Assembly: GCA_028281025.1 (NCBI GenBank)
Contig: JANQKR010000001.1
Span: 1 to 41,126, forward strand
Direction of reading: 5' to 3'
Length of the DNA: 41,126 nucleotides
Source of the DNA: Croceivirga sp.
GTDB lineage: Bacteria > Bacteroidota > Bacteroidia > Flavobacteriales > Flavobacteriaceae
In this document: positions 7,973 to 16,456 of the stretch, piece by piece
Layout: the number at the start of each line of letters is the position of its first letter
Position numbering within the stretch: position 1 is the first letter of the stretch
Position numbers and translations under genes: made by a program
Notes under the pieces: generated by a model
The model's input: only the letters and a program-made list of their open reading frames with translations
Database searches by the model: none
What the model was told of the DNA's origin: nothing

Positions 7973-8449
7973 TTATTTTACCGGTCCGGCAGGTGCCTGA
8001 TCCTTAGGTGTAACGAATGCTTTAATTCTTAGCAGTTCGGATCCTTTTTCTGTATTTGCAGTTACCGTCACTGTTTTTGTGACTTGGCTTTTACCGGAAC
8101 CATTGAATTTAACAAGAAGTTCACCGGTCTCGCCAGGAGCGATGGGCGTATTTTTTGGGTATTGGGGAACCGTACAACCACAACTGCTTCTTGCATCTGT
8201 AATGATAAGGGGCGCATCGCCCGTATTGGTGAACGTAAACACCGTTTCTTGAGGAGTTCCCTGTACAATGGTACCAAAGTCGTGCTCGGCCTTATCAAAG
8301 GACATGACGGGAAGTTTTTTGGAAACCTCATCCCGTTCGGATGCAGTTTCAACGTTTTCAGCAACTACTTTACTACTTGCCTTATCCTTACAGGATGTTC
8401 CCAGGAACAATAACCCCACAGCAACAAATGCAAAAGCTATTCTTTTCAT
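7973..8449 (-). CDS. DUF1573 lipoprotein
   Basis: A 158-aa lipoprotein: signal peptide with lipobox LGTSC (lipidated Cys20), a low-complexity linker, and one DUF1573 domain of immunoglobulin-like/ASH type (about residues 50-150). Its signature is FDKAEHDFGTIVQG, then VFTFTNTGDAPLIIT, SSCGCTVPQYPK and the PGETGELLVKFN strand. The SCGCT motif is characteristic of Bacteroidota DUF1573 proteins. The function is unknown; a structural or adhesion role at the envelope is likely. The start is ATG at 8449 with a clean -7 element upstream. The gene precedes yajC by 5 bp, an arrangement I recall as common in flavobacteria. Confidence 0.9.
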   Translation of the reverse strand: MKRIAFAFVAVGLLFLGTSCKDKASSKVVAENVETASERDEVSKKLPVMSFDKAEHDFGTIVQGTPQETVFTFTNTGDAPLIITDARSSCGCTVPQYPKNTPIAPGETGELLVKFNGSGKSQVTKTVTVTANTEKGSELLRIKAFVTPKDQAPAGPVK

Positions 8450-8470
8450 AATTATCTTTATTTATTTAGG

Positions 8471-8478
8471 CAAAAATA
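8471..8478 (-). promoter_or_regulatory. -7 promoter element of DUF1573-yajC
   Basis: TATTTTTG (minus strand) matches TAnnTTTG exactly, 21 nt upstream of the DUF1573 ATG and within the 41-bp gap after nusB. The unit can therefore be transcribed independently of nusB. Confidence 0.5.
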
Positions 8479-8490
8479 AGGATTTCCTCC

Positions 8491-9438
8491 TTACAACAGT
8501 CCCCTTCCCATTTTTTGCATTCGTCCCGACCGTTTGTATTCCTTTACCAATTTGTCCAATATGCCATTGATAAAGATGCTGCTTTTGGGTGTGGAATACT
8601 CCTTTGCAATTTCCAAATATTCATTAATGGTAACCTTTTCGGGAATAGAGGAAAAATGAATAAACTCGCAAATGGCCATCTTTAAGAGAATGTGGTCAAT
8701 TTCGGCAATACGGTCCTTATCCCAATTGGGGGTTTTTGCCTGAATTTCCTTCTCCCATTCACTGTTGTTCAACAATGTCTTTACCAATAAGTCTTTCGCA
8801 AAGACCATATCTTGTTGGTCCTTTAAGAGGCGGGGGAGGAAAAACCGTTCCGCACTGTCGGGCTTTGCTTTTTTTAAGCGTTTGACCAAAAAGGTGTTTA
8901 CAATAGGGATATCGTCCACCCATGTAAGCTTATCGTCCTCAAAGTATTCGTAAATCTTTTCGTTCGGGGCAATGATTTCCTTGAACAAATCGATCACAAA
9001 ATTCTTATCGGCCTCATAATTGGTTTTGGATGCCGTCATGTAGGCACCATAAATTTCACTTTGTACCATTTCTTTGTGAAGAATTTTTACGTATTCCTCA
9101 TTGAGGTACCAATTGTTCAATTTCCGTTTGGAAATCTCCTGGCCCAGGGCCTTATTTTCCGTTAGCTGCAATAGCAGTTTGTTCTTTACAAATCTTTTGG
9201 TTTCGGGATAAGCATCCCCATCCTCGGAAAGGTATTTTTTTGACGCATGGTCCGCATGTTTTTTTGCCAGTTGATGCAATTCCATCAATAATCCCAGGAG
9301 TAATAAATACAACGTATAGACATTGGCAATACTTACATTGAGGAACTTCTGTTGTTTTTCCAATGAATCGTCTTCGGACTGTGTAAGGGCATAGATACAT
9401 TGCATCACTTTTACCCTAATATGCCTTCTTGTTAGCAT
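8491..9438 (-). CDS. nusB: Transcription antitermination factor NusB (long Bacteroidota form)
   Basis: NusB binds boxA RNA with S10 to form the antitermination complex on rRNA operons. The family motif LTRRHIRVKVMQCIYAL opens the protein and the conserved C-terminal half has WDKDRIAEIDHILLKMAICEF, VTINEYLEIAKEYS and SSIFINGILDKL. At 315 aa it is about twice the length of E. coli NusB (139 aa). The extra ~150 residues lie between the first helix and the canonical C-terminal helical core and are predicted helical and charged. This extended form is what Bacteroidota genomes usually carry. The start is ATG at 9438. Confidence 0.93.
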   Translation of the reverse strand: MLTRRHIRVKVMQCIYALTQSEDDSLEKQQKFLNVSIANVYTLYLLLLGLLMELHQLAKKHADHASKKYLSEDGDAYPETKRFVKNKLLLQLTENKALGQEISKRKLNNWYLNEEYVKILHKEMVQSEIYGAYMTASKTNYEADKNFVIDLFKEIIAPNEKIYEYFEDDKLTWVDDIPIVNTFLVKRLKKAKPDSAERFFLPRLLKDQQDMVFAKDLLVKTLLNNSEWEKEIQAKTPNWDKDRIAEIDHILLKMAICEFIHFSSIPEKVTINEYLEIAKEYSTPKSSIFINGILDKLVKEYKRSGRMQKMGRGLL

Positions 9439-9477
9439 TTAAAAGAACTATATACAATATGGATTGATAATGATGGG

Positions 9478-9485
9478 CAAAAGTA
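9478..9485 (-). promoter_or_regulatory. -7 promoter element of nusB
   Basis: TACTTTTG on the minus strand matches TAnnTTTG exactly, 39 nt upstream of the nusB ATG. No convincing -33 TTG is visible. Confidence 0.5.
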
Positions 9486-9540
9486 AGGCTATATTTTTAC
9501 CACTCCTATCCCTGGTTAACATCTTATCAGTTTTATAACA

Positions 9541-9569
9541 TTGGGATTGGTTCCAATCACATATCTTTG
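9541..9569 (+). promoter_or_regulatory. Promoter of the ABC exporter with an internal palindrome
   Basis: TTG at 9541-9543 (-33) and TATCTTTG at 9562-9569 (-7, exact consensus) are 18 bp apart. The spacer contains a perfect 14-bp palindrome, GATTGG-TT-CCAATC (9545-9558), placed where a bound regulator would block RNA polymerase. The inferred transcription start is near 9576, leaving a ~30-nt leader to the ATG at 9607. Confidence 0.6.
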
Positions 9570-9606
9570 GCAACTTGGATAAGGAAAATCCCCGTCTTTT
9601 TGGACA

Positions 9607-11355
9607 ATGAAAGAATTAAAACATCTTAATAAGTATTTTAAGAAATACTGGTTCAAACTCCTTCTAGGCATAATTATTACCATTGTGGCCCGGGTGTTTT
9701 CACTAATTATGCCCTCCTACGTAAGTAAATCGATAGATACGATCAATGCCTTGGCAACCAATATCCTGGATAAGGCCGAAGCAAAGAATTTACTCTTTGA
9801 ATATATCCTTATCATTATTGGAGCTGCCGTTCTTTCCGGTCTGTTCACTTTTTTAATGCGACAAACCATCATTAATGTTTCCAGATATATTGAATACGAT
9901 TTAAAGAACGAGGTTTTTGATCATTATCAAATATTGAACCTGGATTTTTACAAACGCAACCGAATCGGCGATTTAATGAACCGCATCAGTGAGGATGTCA
10001 CCCAGGTGCGCATGTATGGCGGTCCGGTTATCATGTACGGTATCAATACCATTACCACCTTTGTCTTTGTTATTTCGTTGATGTTCATAAAGGCGCCTAC
10101 CATTGCGTTCTACACCTTGATACCTTTGCCCATCCTTTCGGTATTGATCTATCAAATAAGTAGGATCATCCACAAACGAAGCACCAAAGTACAGGAATAC
10201 CTTTCCACACTGTCCACCTTTGCACAAGAATCCTTTTCCGGGATATCGGTGATAAAAGCCTATGGCCTGGAGCCCCAAATAAACAGGGATGTTAGGAAGT
10301 TGGCCTTGGAAGGCAAGGAAACAAGTATGGATTTGGCCAAGGTAAATGCCTGGTTCTTTCCTTTGATGATCCTTTTAATAGGCATCAGTAATATCCTGGT
10401 CATCTACATTGGTGGAAAGCAATACATTAATGGTGAAATAAGCCTTGGGGTCATAGCGGAATTCATCCTTTATGTCAATATGCTTACCTGGCCCGTGGCC
10501 GTGGTAGGATGGTTGACCTCCATTGTCCAAAGGGCAGAGGCTTCACAGAAAAGGATCAATGAGTTCCTGAAAATAAGGCCCCAGATTAAAAATGAAGTTT
10601 CTTCCCCAACCCCAATTCAAGGGAAAATAGTGTTCAAAAATGTTTCCTTTACGTATGAGGATACCGGTATCCAAGCCCTTGATGATATATCATTTACCGT
10701 GAACACCGGGGAGACCCTGGCAATTTTGGGCAAGACGGGATCCGGAAAATCCACAATCTTGGATTTAGTGGCCAGACTTTACGATGTTAATGAAGGCAAA
10801 ATCCTTCTGGACGATAGCCCCATTGAGACCCTAAACCTAAACAGCCTTAGAAGTTCCATTGGAGCAGTTCCACAGGACGCGTTCCTTTTTTCCGATACCA
10901 TTGAAAACAATATCCGTTTTGGAAAGGAAGAAGCCAGTACATCGGAAATCATTGCCGTTGCCAAAGATGCGGTGGTCCATGAAAATATCGTTGGGTTTTC
11001 AAAACAATACGATACGGTCCTCGGAGAGCGTGGAATCACTTTAAGTGGCGGGCAGAAACAACGGGTTTCCATCGCAAGGGCACTTATAAAAGATCCCAAA
11101 ATTTACCTTTTTGACGATTGCTTATCTGCGGTGGATACCGAAACCGAGGAAGAGATTTTGAAAAACCTAAAAAACGCTTCCGCGGAAAAAACTACCTTGA
11201 TTGTAAGCCATAGGGTGTCATCCGCCAAAAACGCCGATAAAATCATAGTATTGGAAGATGGCAAGATCATACAAGAGGGTACCCATGCGGAATTGAACAA
11301 TCGGGAGGGGTACTATCAACAACTGTATCAAGACCAATTGACAGAGAAAGAATAA
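9607..11355 (+). CDS. ABC exporter half-transporter (MdlA/BmrC-like)
   Basis: An inner-membrane type IV ABC exporter with fused membrane and ATPase domains, 582 aa. The six-helix membrane domain spans about residues 15-310. The ATPase domain has Walker A GKTGSGKS (375-382), signature LSGGQKQRVS, Walker B IYLFDDCLSAVD and H-loop IVSHR. Asp504 replaces the catalytic Glu that normally follows the Walker B Asp. Such replacement marks the degenerate subunit of heterodimeric exporters (BmrC, TM287, MdlA), yet no partner gene is adjacent. The substrate is unknown; a drug, lipid or peptide is possible. The start is ATG at 9607, with a well-formed promoter upstream. Confidence 0.9.
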   Translation: MKELKHLNKYFKKYWFKLLLGIIITIVARVFSLIMPSYVSKSIDTINALATNILDKAEAKNLLFEYILIIIGAAVLSGLFTFLMRQTIINVSRYIEYDLKNEVFDHYQILNLDFYKRNRIGDLMNRISEDVTQVRMYGGPVIMYGINTITTFVFVISLMFIKAPTIAFYTLIPLPILSVLIYQISRIIHKRSTKVQEYLSTLSTFAQESFSGISVIKAYGLEPQINRDVRKLALEGKETSMDLAKVNAWFFPLMILLIGISNILVIYIGGKQYINGEISLGVIAEFILYVNMLTWPVAVVGWLTSIVQRAEASQKRINEFLKIRPQIKNEVSSPTPIQGKIVFKNVSFTYEDTGIQALDDISFTVNTGETLAILGKTGSGKSTILDLVARLYDVNEGKILLDDSPIETLNLNSLRSSIGAVPQDAFLFSDTIENNIRFGKEEASTSEIIAVAKDAVVHENIVGFSKQYDTVLGERGITLSGGQKQRVSIARALIKDPKIYLFDDCLSAVDTETEEEILKNLKNASAEKTTLIVSHRVSSAKNADKIIVLEDGKIIQEGTHAELNNREGYYQQLYQDQLTEKE

Positions 11356-11363
11356 TCAAAAAG

Positions 11364-11394
11364 TTGCCCCTTTATGATTTTTTTTACATTTTTG
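11364..11394 (+). promoter_or_regulatory. Probable promoter of the DUF3276 gene
   Basis: TTG (11364-11366) lies 18 bp ahead of TACATTTTTG (11385-11394), a -7-like element with two extra T residues. It is located between the ABC exporter stop and the DUF3276 ATG. Confidence 0.35.
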
Positions 11395-11435
11395 GCAGAA
11401 TAATGTAACATTACACTAACAGAACACTACACCAT

Positions 11436-11810
11436 ATGGGCGATAAAGATTTAATGGATCAGGAAGAAATTTACTCCAAAGTCCTTAGGGCCGGGAGAAG
11501 AACGTATTTTTTCGATGTCAGGAGCACCAAGGCAGGTGACTATTATCTGACCATCACGGAAAGCAAGAAATTTACCAACGACGATGGCTCCTTTCATTAT
11601 AAGAAGCACAAAATTTATTTGTACAAGGAAGACTTTGAATCATTCCGCGAAATTATGGAGGAAATGATGGACTATATCATTGATGAAAAAGGTCTCGAGG
11701 TCATATCGGAGCGGCACCAAAAGGATTTTAAGAAAGAGGAAGATGATGATTCCCCGGATACGAAAGGAGCTGCCGGTAGTTTTACCGATGTGGACTTTGA
11801 CGATATCTAA
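11436..11810 (+). CDS. DUF3276 (PUR-alpha-like nucleic-acid-binding) protein
   Basis: A 124-aa cytoplasmic protein of the DUF3276 family, a Bacteroidota/Spirochaete group related to the PUR repeat of eukaryotic PUR-alpha that binds single-stranded nucleic acids. The family core is visible at residues about 7-85: EEIYSKVLRAGRRTYFFDV, GDYYLTITESKK and HKIYLYKEDFESFREIMEEM. A conserved acidic tail follows (KKEEDDDSPD, ending FTDVDFDDI). The Borrelia relative is a nucleic-acid-binding regulator, and a similar role here is inferred. The gene is monocistronic: promoter-like sequence precedes it and a strong terminator follows 23 bp after the stop. Confidence 0.9.
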   Translation: MGDKDLMDQEEIYSKVLRAGRRTYFFDVRSTKAGDYYLTITESKKFTNDDGSFHYKKHKIYLYKEDFESFREIMEEMMDYIIDEKGLEVISERHQKDFKKEEDDDSPDTKGAAGSFTDVDFDDI

Positions 11811-11833
11811 CAATAAACTCAAAATAGTTACCC

Positions 11834-11868
11834 TAACGACCTACTAACGTAGGTCGTTATTTGTTTTT
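11834..11868 (+). terminator. Rho-independent terminator after DUF3276
   Basis: An 11-bp perfect stem (11834-11844 with 11849-11859), a 4-nt loop and a T-rich tail (TTTGTTTTT) on the plus strand. Confidence 0.85.
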
Positions 11869-11895
11869 AGTAAAGACTAACTTAAATAATTCAAG

Positions 11896-14421
11896 ATGAG
11901 ATTGATACTCTTCCTGTTCCTGGCTGTATTGGGAATGCCCGTATGGGCGCAAAATGCGATAAGCTTGGACTATTATCTGCCCGAAGAAGTTTCCTACGAC
12001 CCCACTATTCCAAAGCCCGCGGACATTATTGGTCATGAAGTGGGGCAATGGCATGTAACCCACGATAAGCTCATGTTCTACATGAAAACATTGGCGGACA
12101 AAAGTGATAGGATGACCATTGAAAGTAGGGGCGAAACTTTTGAAGGCCGCCCCATCTTATTACTAACGGTCACTTCCCCAAAAAACCATCAAAATCTGGA
12201 ACAGCTACGGCAAGAGCATCTTTCACTTACCCAGAGTGGGGCTACATCCTTAAACACGAACGGGATGCCCATTGTAGTATATCAAGGCTTTTCAATTCAT
12301 GGTAATGAGTCCAGTGGTTCCAATGCCTCCCTTGCCTATGCGTATCACTTGGCTGCTGCACAGGGACCTGAAATTGAAGAACTGTTGGACAATATGGTAA
12401 TTCTGCTGGATCCCTGTTTTAATCCAGACGGGTTACAGCGTTTTGCCTATTGGGCCAATGTGCATCGAAGTCAAAATTTGAATCCAGATCGTAACGAACG
12501 TGAATATCATGAAGTGTGGCCCGGTGGACGTACCAATCATTATTGGTTTGATATGAACAGGGATTGGCTGCCCGTACAATTACCGGAAAGTAGGGCACGT
12601 ATCGAAACGTTCCATAAATGGTTGCCCAATATTTTGACGGACCATCATGAAATGGGTACCAATTCCACTTTCTTCTTCCAGCCTGGCGAACCCTCAAGGG
12701 TGCACCCTTTAACTCCAAAAATCAATCAGGAATTGACTGCGGAAATCGGAACTTACCATGCCAGGGCCTTGGATAAGATCGGGTCACTTTACTATTCCGA
12801 GGAAAACTACGATGACTATTATTATGGTAAAGGCTCTACCTTCCCGGACGTGAACGGAAGCATAGGGATATTGTTTGAGCAAGGAAGCTCAAGGGGCCAT
12901 ATCCAAGAAAGTGAAAACGGCATACTTACTTTTCCCTTTACGATAAGAAATCAGTTTACCACGGCCCTTTCCACTATTGAGGCCGCCAAGAATATGCGTA
13001 CCAAAATCCTGGATTATCAGCGAAAATACTATCAGGACATTAAAAGGGAGGCCGGAAGAAGTAGGACAAAGGGCTACCTATTTGGAGATGCCAAGGATAT
13101 CAATAAGACCTGGCATCTGGCGGAAGTCCTTGATAGGCATAAAATACAATTCCATGAATTGAAGGACAATGTGACCATTGGCGGCAAGGCATTCAGAAAA
13201 GGGGCCGCGTATGTGGTTCCCCTAAATCAGAAAAACCCACGGTTGATCAGGGCCATGTTCGAAAAAAGAACAACCTTTAAAGACAGTCTTTTCTATGATA
13301 TTTCCGCATGGACCTTTCCCTTGGCCTTCAATTTGGATCATACGGAGCTGTCCGCGTTGTTAAGTGCGGGTGATAAAGTGGAAAACTTGGAACCCCTCCA
13401 AGGTTCCATAAGTGGAAAAAGCAAGTATGCCTATCTTTTTGAGTGGCATGAGTACTACACCCCAAAAGCGTTGAATGCTATTCTTGAAAAGGGTTTACGG
13501 GCGAAGGTGGCCAAAACCCCCTTTAGCCTGAACGGTAAAAAATATGATTATGGAACCATAATGGTTCCGGTACAGAACCAGAAATTAAATGCCGATGGGA
13601 TGCACAGCTTTCTTGAAAAAGTTGCTTTGGAAAGCCAGATTTCCATTGATGCGGTATCTACTGGGTTGACCGTTGGGATTGATTTGGGCAGTAATGATTT
13701 TGATCCCATCCAAAAACAGAAAGTTGCCCTATTGGTAGGTGATGGCGTTCGCTCTTACGATGCTGGGGAAATTTGGCATTTGTTTGATACGCGTTACAAC
13801 ATGAAGATTACCAAAATTGACACCCGTTATTTCCATCAGGTGGACCTAAGTAAATATACCGATTTGATCGTGCCCGGAGGTAGGGGTGGAAACATCCTGG
13901 ACAAAAAGGGGGCCGAAAAAGTCAAGGAATGGGTACAGAACGGAGGGACCGTAATCGGTTTTAGGAATGTAGCGGATTGGTTTAAGAAGTACGAGTTTCT
14001 GAAATTGGAAATGAAAAAAGATACTTTAAAGGCGAAAAATATCAGATTTGACCAAAGACGGGATTTCTTGGGTGCCCAGGTAACCGGTGGTGCTATTTTT
14101 GAGGCAAAATTGGATAGGTCACATCCGGTTGGCTATGGATATAAAAACAACAGGATTTCGTTGTTCAGAAATACCAATATCTACCTTAAACCTGAAAAAG
14201 ATAGCTACAACAACCCTATTCAATACACCAATAACCCACTGCAGAGTGGCTATATCTCCGAAGAAAACAAAAAGCTGATCAAAAACAGTGTGCCCTTTAA
14301 GGCCAAACGTATGGGTAAGGGACGTGTTATCCTGTTTACGGACAACACTAATTTTAGGGCCTTTTGGTATGGCACCAATAAACTGATGATGAATGCTATT
14401 TTCTTTGGTCCGATGATGTAA
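11896..14421 (+). CDS. Secreted M14 zinc carboxypeptidase-family protein with C-terminal GATase-like domain
   Basis: A signal peptide (MRLILFLFLAVLGMPVWAQ) leads an 841-aa secreted or periplasmic peptidase. The M14 domain (about 45-350) has the zinc motif GFSIHGNESSG (His and Glu), LLDPCFNPDGLQRF, NRDW, TDHHEMGTNSTFFF for the remaining His, and a candidate catalytic Glu in GILFEQGSSRGH. Residues from about 400 form an extension: KGYLFGD and FEWHEYYTP segments, then a class I glutamine amidotransferase-like fold (VALLVGDGVRSYDAGEIWHLF, IVPGGRGGN, WVQNGGTVIGFR). I see no catalytic Cys in it. The start is ATG at 11896. The 3' end overlaps the convergent acyltransferase by 26 bp. Confidence 0.9.
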   Translation: MRLILFLFLAVLGMPVWAQNAISLDYYLPEEVSYDPTIPKPADIIGHEVGQWHVTHDKLMFYMKTLADKSDRMTIESRGETFEGRPILLLTVTSPKNHQNLEQLRQEHLSLTQSGATSLNTNGMPIVVYQGFSIHGNESSGSNASLAYAYHLAAAQGPEIEELLDNMVILLDPCFNPDGLQRFAYWANVHRSQNLNPDRNEREYHEVWPGGRTNHYWFDMNRDWLPVQLPESRARIETFHKWLPNILTDHHEMGTNSTFFFQPGEPSRVHPLTPKINQELTAEIGTYHARALDKIGSLYYSEENYDDYYYGKGSTFPDVNGSIGILFEQGSSRGHIQESENGILTFPFTIRNQFTTALSTIEAAKNMRTKILDYQRKYYQDIKREAGRSRTKGYLFGDAKDINKTWHLAEVLDRHKIQFHELKDNVTIGGKAFRKGAAYVVPLNQKNPRLIRAMFEKRTTFKDSLFYDISAWTFPLAFNLDHTELSALLSAGDKVENLEPLQGSISGKSKYAYLFEWHEYYTPKALNAILEKGLRAKVAKTPFSLNGKKYDYGTIMVPVQNQKLNADGMHSFLEKVALESQISIDAVSTGLTVGIDLGSNDFDPIQKQKVALLVGDGVRSYDAGEIWHLFDTRYNMKITKIDTRYFHQVDLSKYTDLIVPGGRGGNILDKKGAEKVKEWVQNGGTVIGFRNVADWFKKYEFLKLEMKKDTLKAKNIRFDQRRDFLGAQVTGGAIFEAKLDRSHPVGYGYKNNRISLFRNTNIYLKPEKDSYNNPIQYTNNPLQSGYISEENKKLIKNSVPFKAKRMGKGRVILFTDNTNFRAFWYGTNKLMMNAIFFGPMM

Positions 14422-15442
14422 TCCCAATTTTCACCAAAAAAAGGTTTAAAACGGCATGACTTAGGCAACAAAGACATGCCGTTTTCAGATTGAAGGTAAA
14501 GGTCAATACCATTATCGATAAGACGTATATCAGAGGATAGGCCAGTAGCACAAAACCGAAACGAAACGTAGCATCAAACTCGGGTTCCGGAACTTTGGGT
14601 TTTACTAAGATGCGCCAAAGCAATATCATGGGAAGATTGATCAACCTAAAAATAAAGCGGAAAAGTGGAGTCCCAAAAGACTTCCTCGGCGCTTTTTTGG
14701 TAGTATGTTTGGTATTGATCCACTGGTTACAGGCAACGGGATCGGTATAATCCATTCCCAGGTCATTCAACTTGGTCACCATATGTTCATAGTTTTCCCC
14801 ATCGGAAATATGCGTAGTGAGTTTTGTTAATTTTTGAAACACTTCATTTTTCAATGCCATGCCCCAGCCTTCTGCTTTACTATACTCCTGGACGGCAATG
14901 GGCTCGCCAAAATAAAGGGCGGCACTGTCCCCAGCCTGTCTCGGGGTTTGGTAGTTCTGCCCTACAGGTACGAGCAACAAATCCAATTCGGGGTCTTTTT
15001 TCAACGCTGCTTCAATAATACGGGTAAACCCTTTACTCAATGGTCGTATCCTACGTTTTAGGCTGTGGTTGGCTTCCGGGAAGATTAGGATGGCTTCCCC
15101 CCGCCCCAATAACGTACCACATTCGTCAAAAATGGCCCTGTTTCCGGAAAGACTGGCCCTTCCGTCCCGCATACGATAAATCGGCATCATTTGAAGAAAT
15201 CGAAAAAGTGGTCCAAACACTGTCTTTTTAAACACATCCGCCCTCGTAAGAAACCACGGTTTTCTACCACATTTGGTAGCAATCAACAAAATGTCCATGA
15301 GTGCGTTTTGATGGTTGGACAAAAAAAGGATGGCTTTGTTTTTCGGGATATGTCCAAGACCCTCCAATTTAATTTTCCGAAAGTAAAAGAACAGTGCGAT
15401 GGTCACCCAATATTTAAAGAAATAATAAGCAATCCCCTTCAC
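14396..15442 (-). CDS. PlsC-like 1-acyl-glycerol-3-phosphate acyltransferase
   Basis: A membrane acyltransferase of the PlsC/LPLAT superfamily, likely acylating lysophospholipid or a related lipid. The catalytic motif appears as SNHQNALMDILL, with His and Asp five residues apart instead of the usual four; substrate-binding IFPEANHSLKRRIRPLSKGFTRI covers motif III (FPE). The protein begins with a hydrophobic helix (about 8-22) and ends with two hydrophobic segments (about 285-335), giving 348 aa in total, longer than PlsC (245 aa). The start codon GTG overlaps the upstream gene's stop in a GTGA quartet, so translation is probably coupled to the symporter gene. The 3' end is antisense to the last 26 bp of the M14 gene. 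Confidence 0.86.
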   Translation of the reverse strand: MKGIAYYFFKYWVTIALFFYFRKIKLEGLGHIPKNKAILFLSNHQNALMDILLIATKCGRKPWFLTRADVFKKTVFGPLFRFLQMMPIYRMRDGRASLSGNRAIFDECGTLLGRGEAILIFPEANHSLKRRIRPLSKGFTRIIEAALKKDPELDLLLVPVGQNYQTPRQAGDSAALYFGEPIAVQEYSKAEGWGMALKNEVFQKLTKLTTHISDGENYEHMVTKLNDLGMDYTDPVACNQWINTKHTTKKAPRKSFGTPLFRFIFRLINLPMILLWRILVKPKVPEPEFDATFRFGFVLLAYPLIYVLSIMVLTFTFNLKTACLCCLSHAVLNLFLVKIGITSSDQRK

Positions 15443-16356
15443 ACCAATTCTTCTTTTTCAACAGAACCATATCCCCAAAAGCCACTAAGTACCAAACCGG
15501 ATATTAAATGCCATATGCCCCAAAAAGCCGTTAAAAGGGCCATACCGCCAAGGCCTTCGAAAAAAGTAAAGATCAATAAAAGTCCGAGGCCAGAGTTTTG
15601 TATTCCGGTTTCAATGGTCAAACAACGTATACTGCCTTTGTCAAAACCCATCAATTTACCAAGGGAAAAACCGGTCAGTAAGGCCAGCAAATTATGTAAC
15701 AAAACCAACCAGAATACATACAGTACATACATCATAAAAACGTCCCTATTGTTGTAAAGTGCTATAAACACCAATACCACAAAAAAGAGCAAGGAACCAA
15801 CTTTAAAGCCTTTTGCCATCTTTCTGGCCAACTTGGGCCTATGGTAATTTACCAACATTCCCAATAGCAAGGGCATACCGAGCAATAAGGCCACAAGGCG
15901 CACCATGGCAAACGGGGATATGTAAACCTCTTTTAAAATAGATGCCGTGGGCCCATATAGACCACCCCAAAAACTCAGGTTAAAAGGGGTCATCACTATG
16001 GCCAAAAGTGTGGCAATTGCAGTGAGGGTAACGGAAAGGGCCGCATTACCCTTGGACATATGTGTAAAAAAGTTGGAGACATTTCCCCCGGGGCAGGCCG
16101 CTACCATAAACATACCCAAAGCTATACTGGGTATGGGATCGGTAAGCCATACCAATAAAAAAGTGACCAATGGTAGTAGTATAAATTGACTTAGCACCCC
16201 GGTCAACACCAATTTTGGTGATTTGAGCAGTTGTTTAAAATCGTCCAGCTTTATTTCCAGGGCAATTCCAAACATGACCAGGGCCAGGGCCACATTGAGT
16301 GCCCATAGGGATTTTGTATCAAAATTGATATGAACGTTATCTATGAGTTGCTCCAA
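15439..16356 (-). CDS. Bile acid:sodium symporter family (BASS/SBF) transporter
   Basis: An inner-membrane Na+-coupled transporter of the BASS family; bacterial members move bile acids, pantoate or other organic anions, so the substrate here is open. The 305-aa protein has nine to ten hydrophobic segments and the family signatures MVAACPGGNVSNFFTHMSKGN (sodium site region; the quoted stretch spans about residues 83-103) and the second crossover IETGIQNSGLGLLL. The start is TTG at 16356; no in-frame ATG precedes the first helix. It ends in a GTGA overlap with the acyltransferase, indicating an operon. The pairing with a PlsC-like gene suggests a lipid or organic-anion context, but this is an inference. 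Confidence 0.88.
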   Translation of the reverse strand: MEQLIDNVHINFDTKSLWALNVALALVMFGIALEIKLDDFKQLLKSPKLVLTGVLSQFILLPLVTFLLVWLTDPIPSIALGMFMVAACPGGNVSNFFTHMSKGNAALSVTLTAIATLLAIVMTPFNLSFWGGLYGPTASILKEVYISPFAMVRLVALLLGMPLLLGMLVNYHRPKLARKMAKGFKVGSLLFFVVLVFIALYNNRDVFMMYVLYVFWLVLLHNLLALLTGFSLGKLMGFDKGSIRCLTIETGIQNSGLGLLLIFTFFEGLGGMALLTAFWGIWHLISGLVLSGFWGYGSVEKEELV

Positions 16357-16402
16357 AAACCATCCAATTTCCCTCTAATATAAATGTTTCCCAACTAATG
16401 GA

Positions 16403-16434
16403 TTGTTATGATCTTGAATCGATGCTTACCTTAG
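16403..16434 (+). promoter_or_regulatory. Possible promoter of the redoxin-cupin-GNAT genes
   Basis: TTG (16403-16405), 21 bp, then TACCTTAG (16427-16434; one mismatch to TAnnTTTG), 22 nt before the redoxin ATG. Confidence 0.35.
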
Positions 16435-16456
16435 CAAAACGATCAAAAGCTTCTCA

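Noticed and set aside
15191-15757. A 188-codon plus-strand frame
   Set aside because: Antisense to the PlsC-like and symporter genes, no family pattern; a shadow frame.
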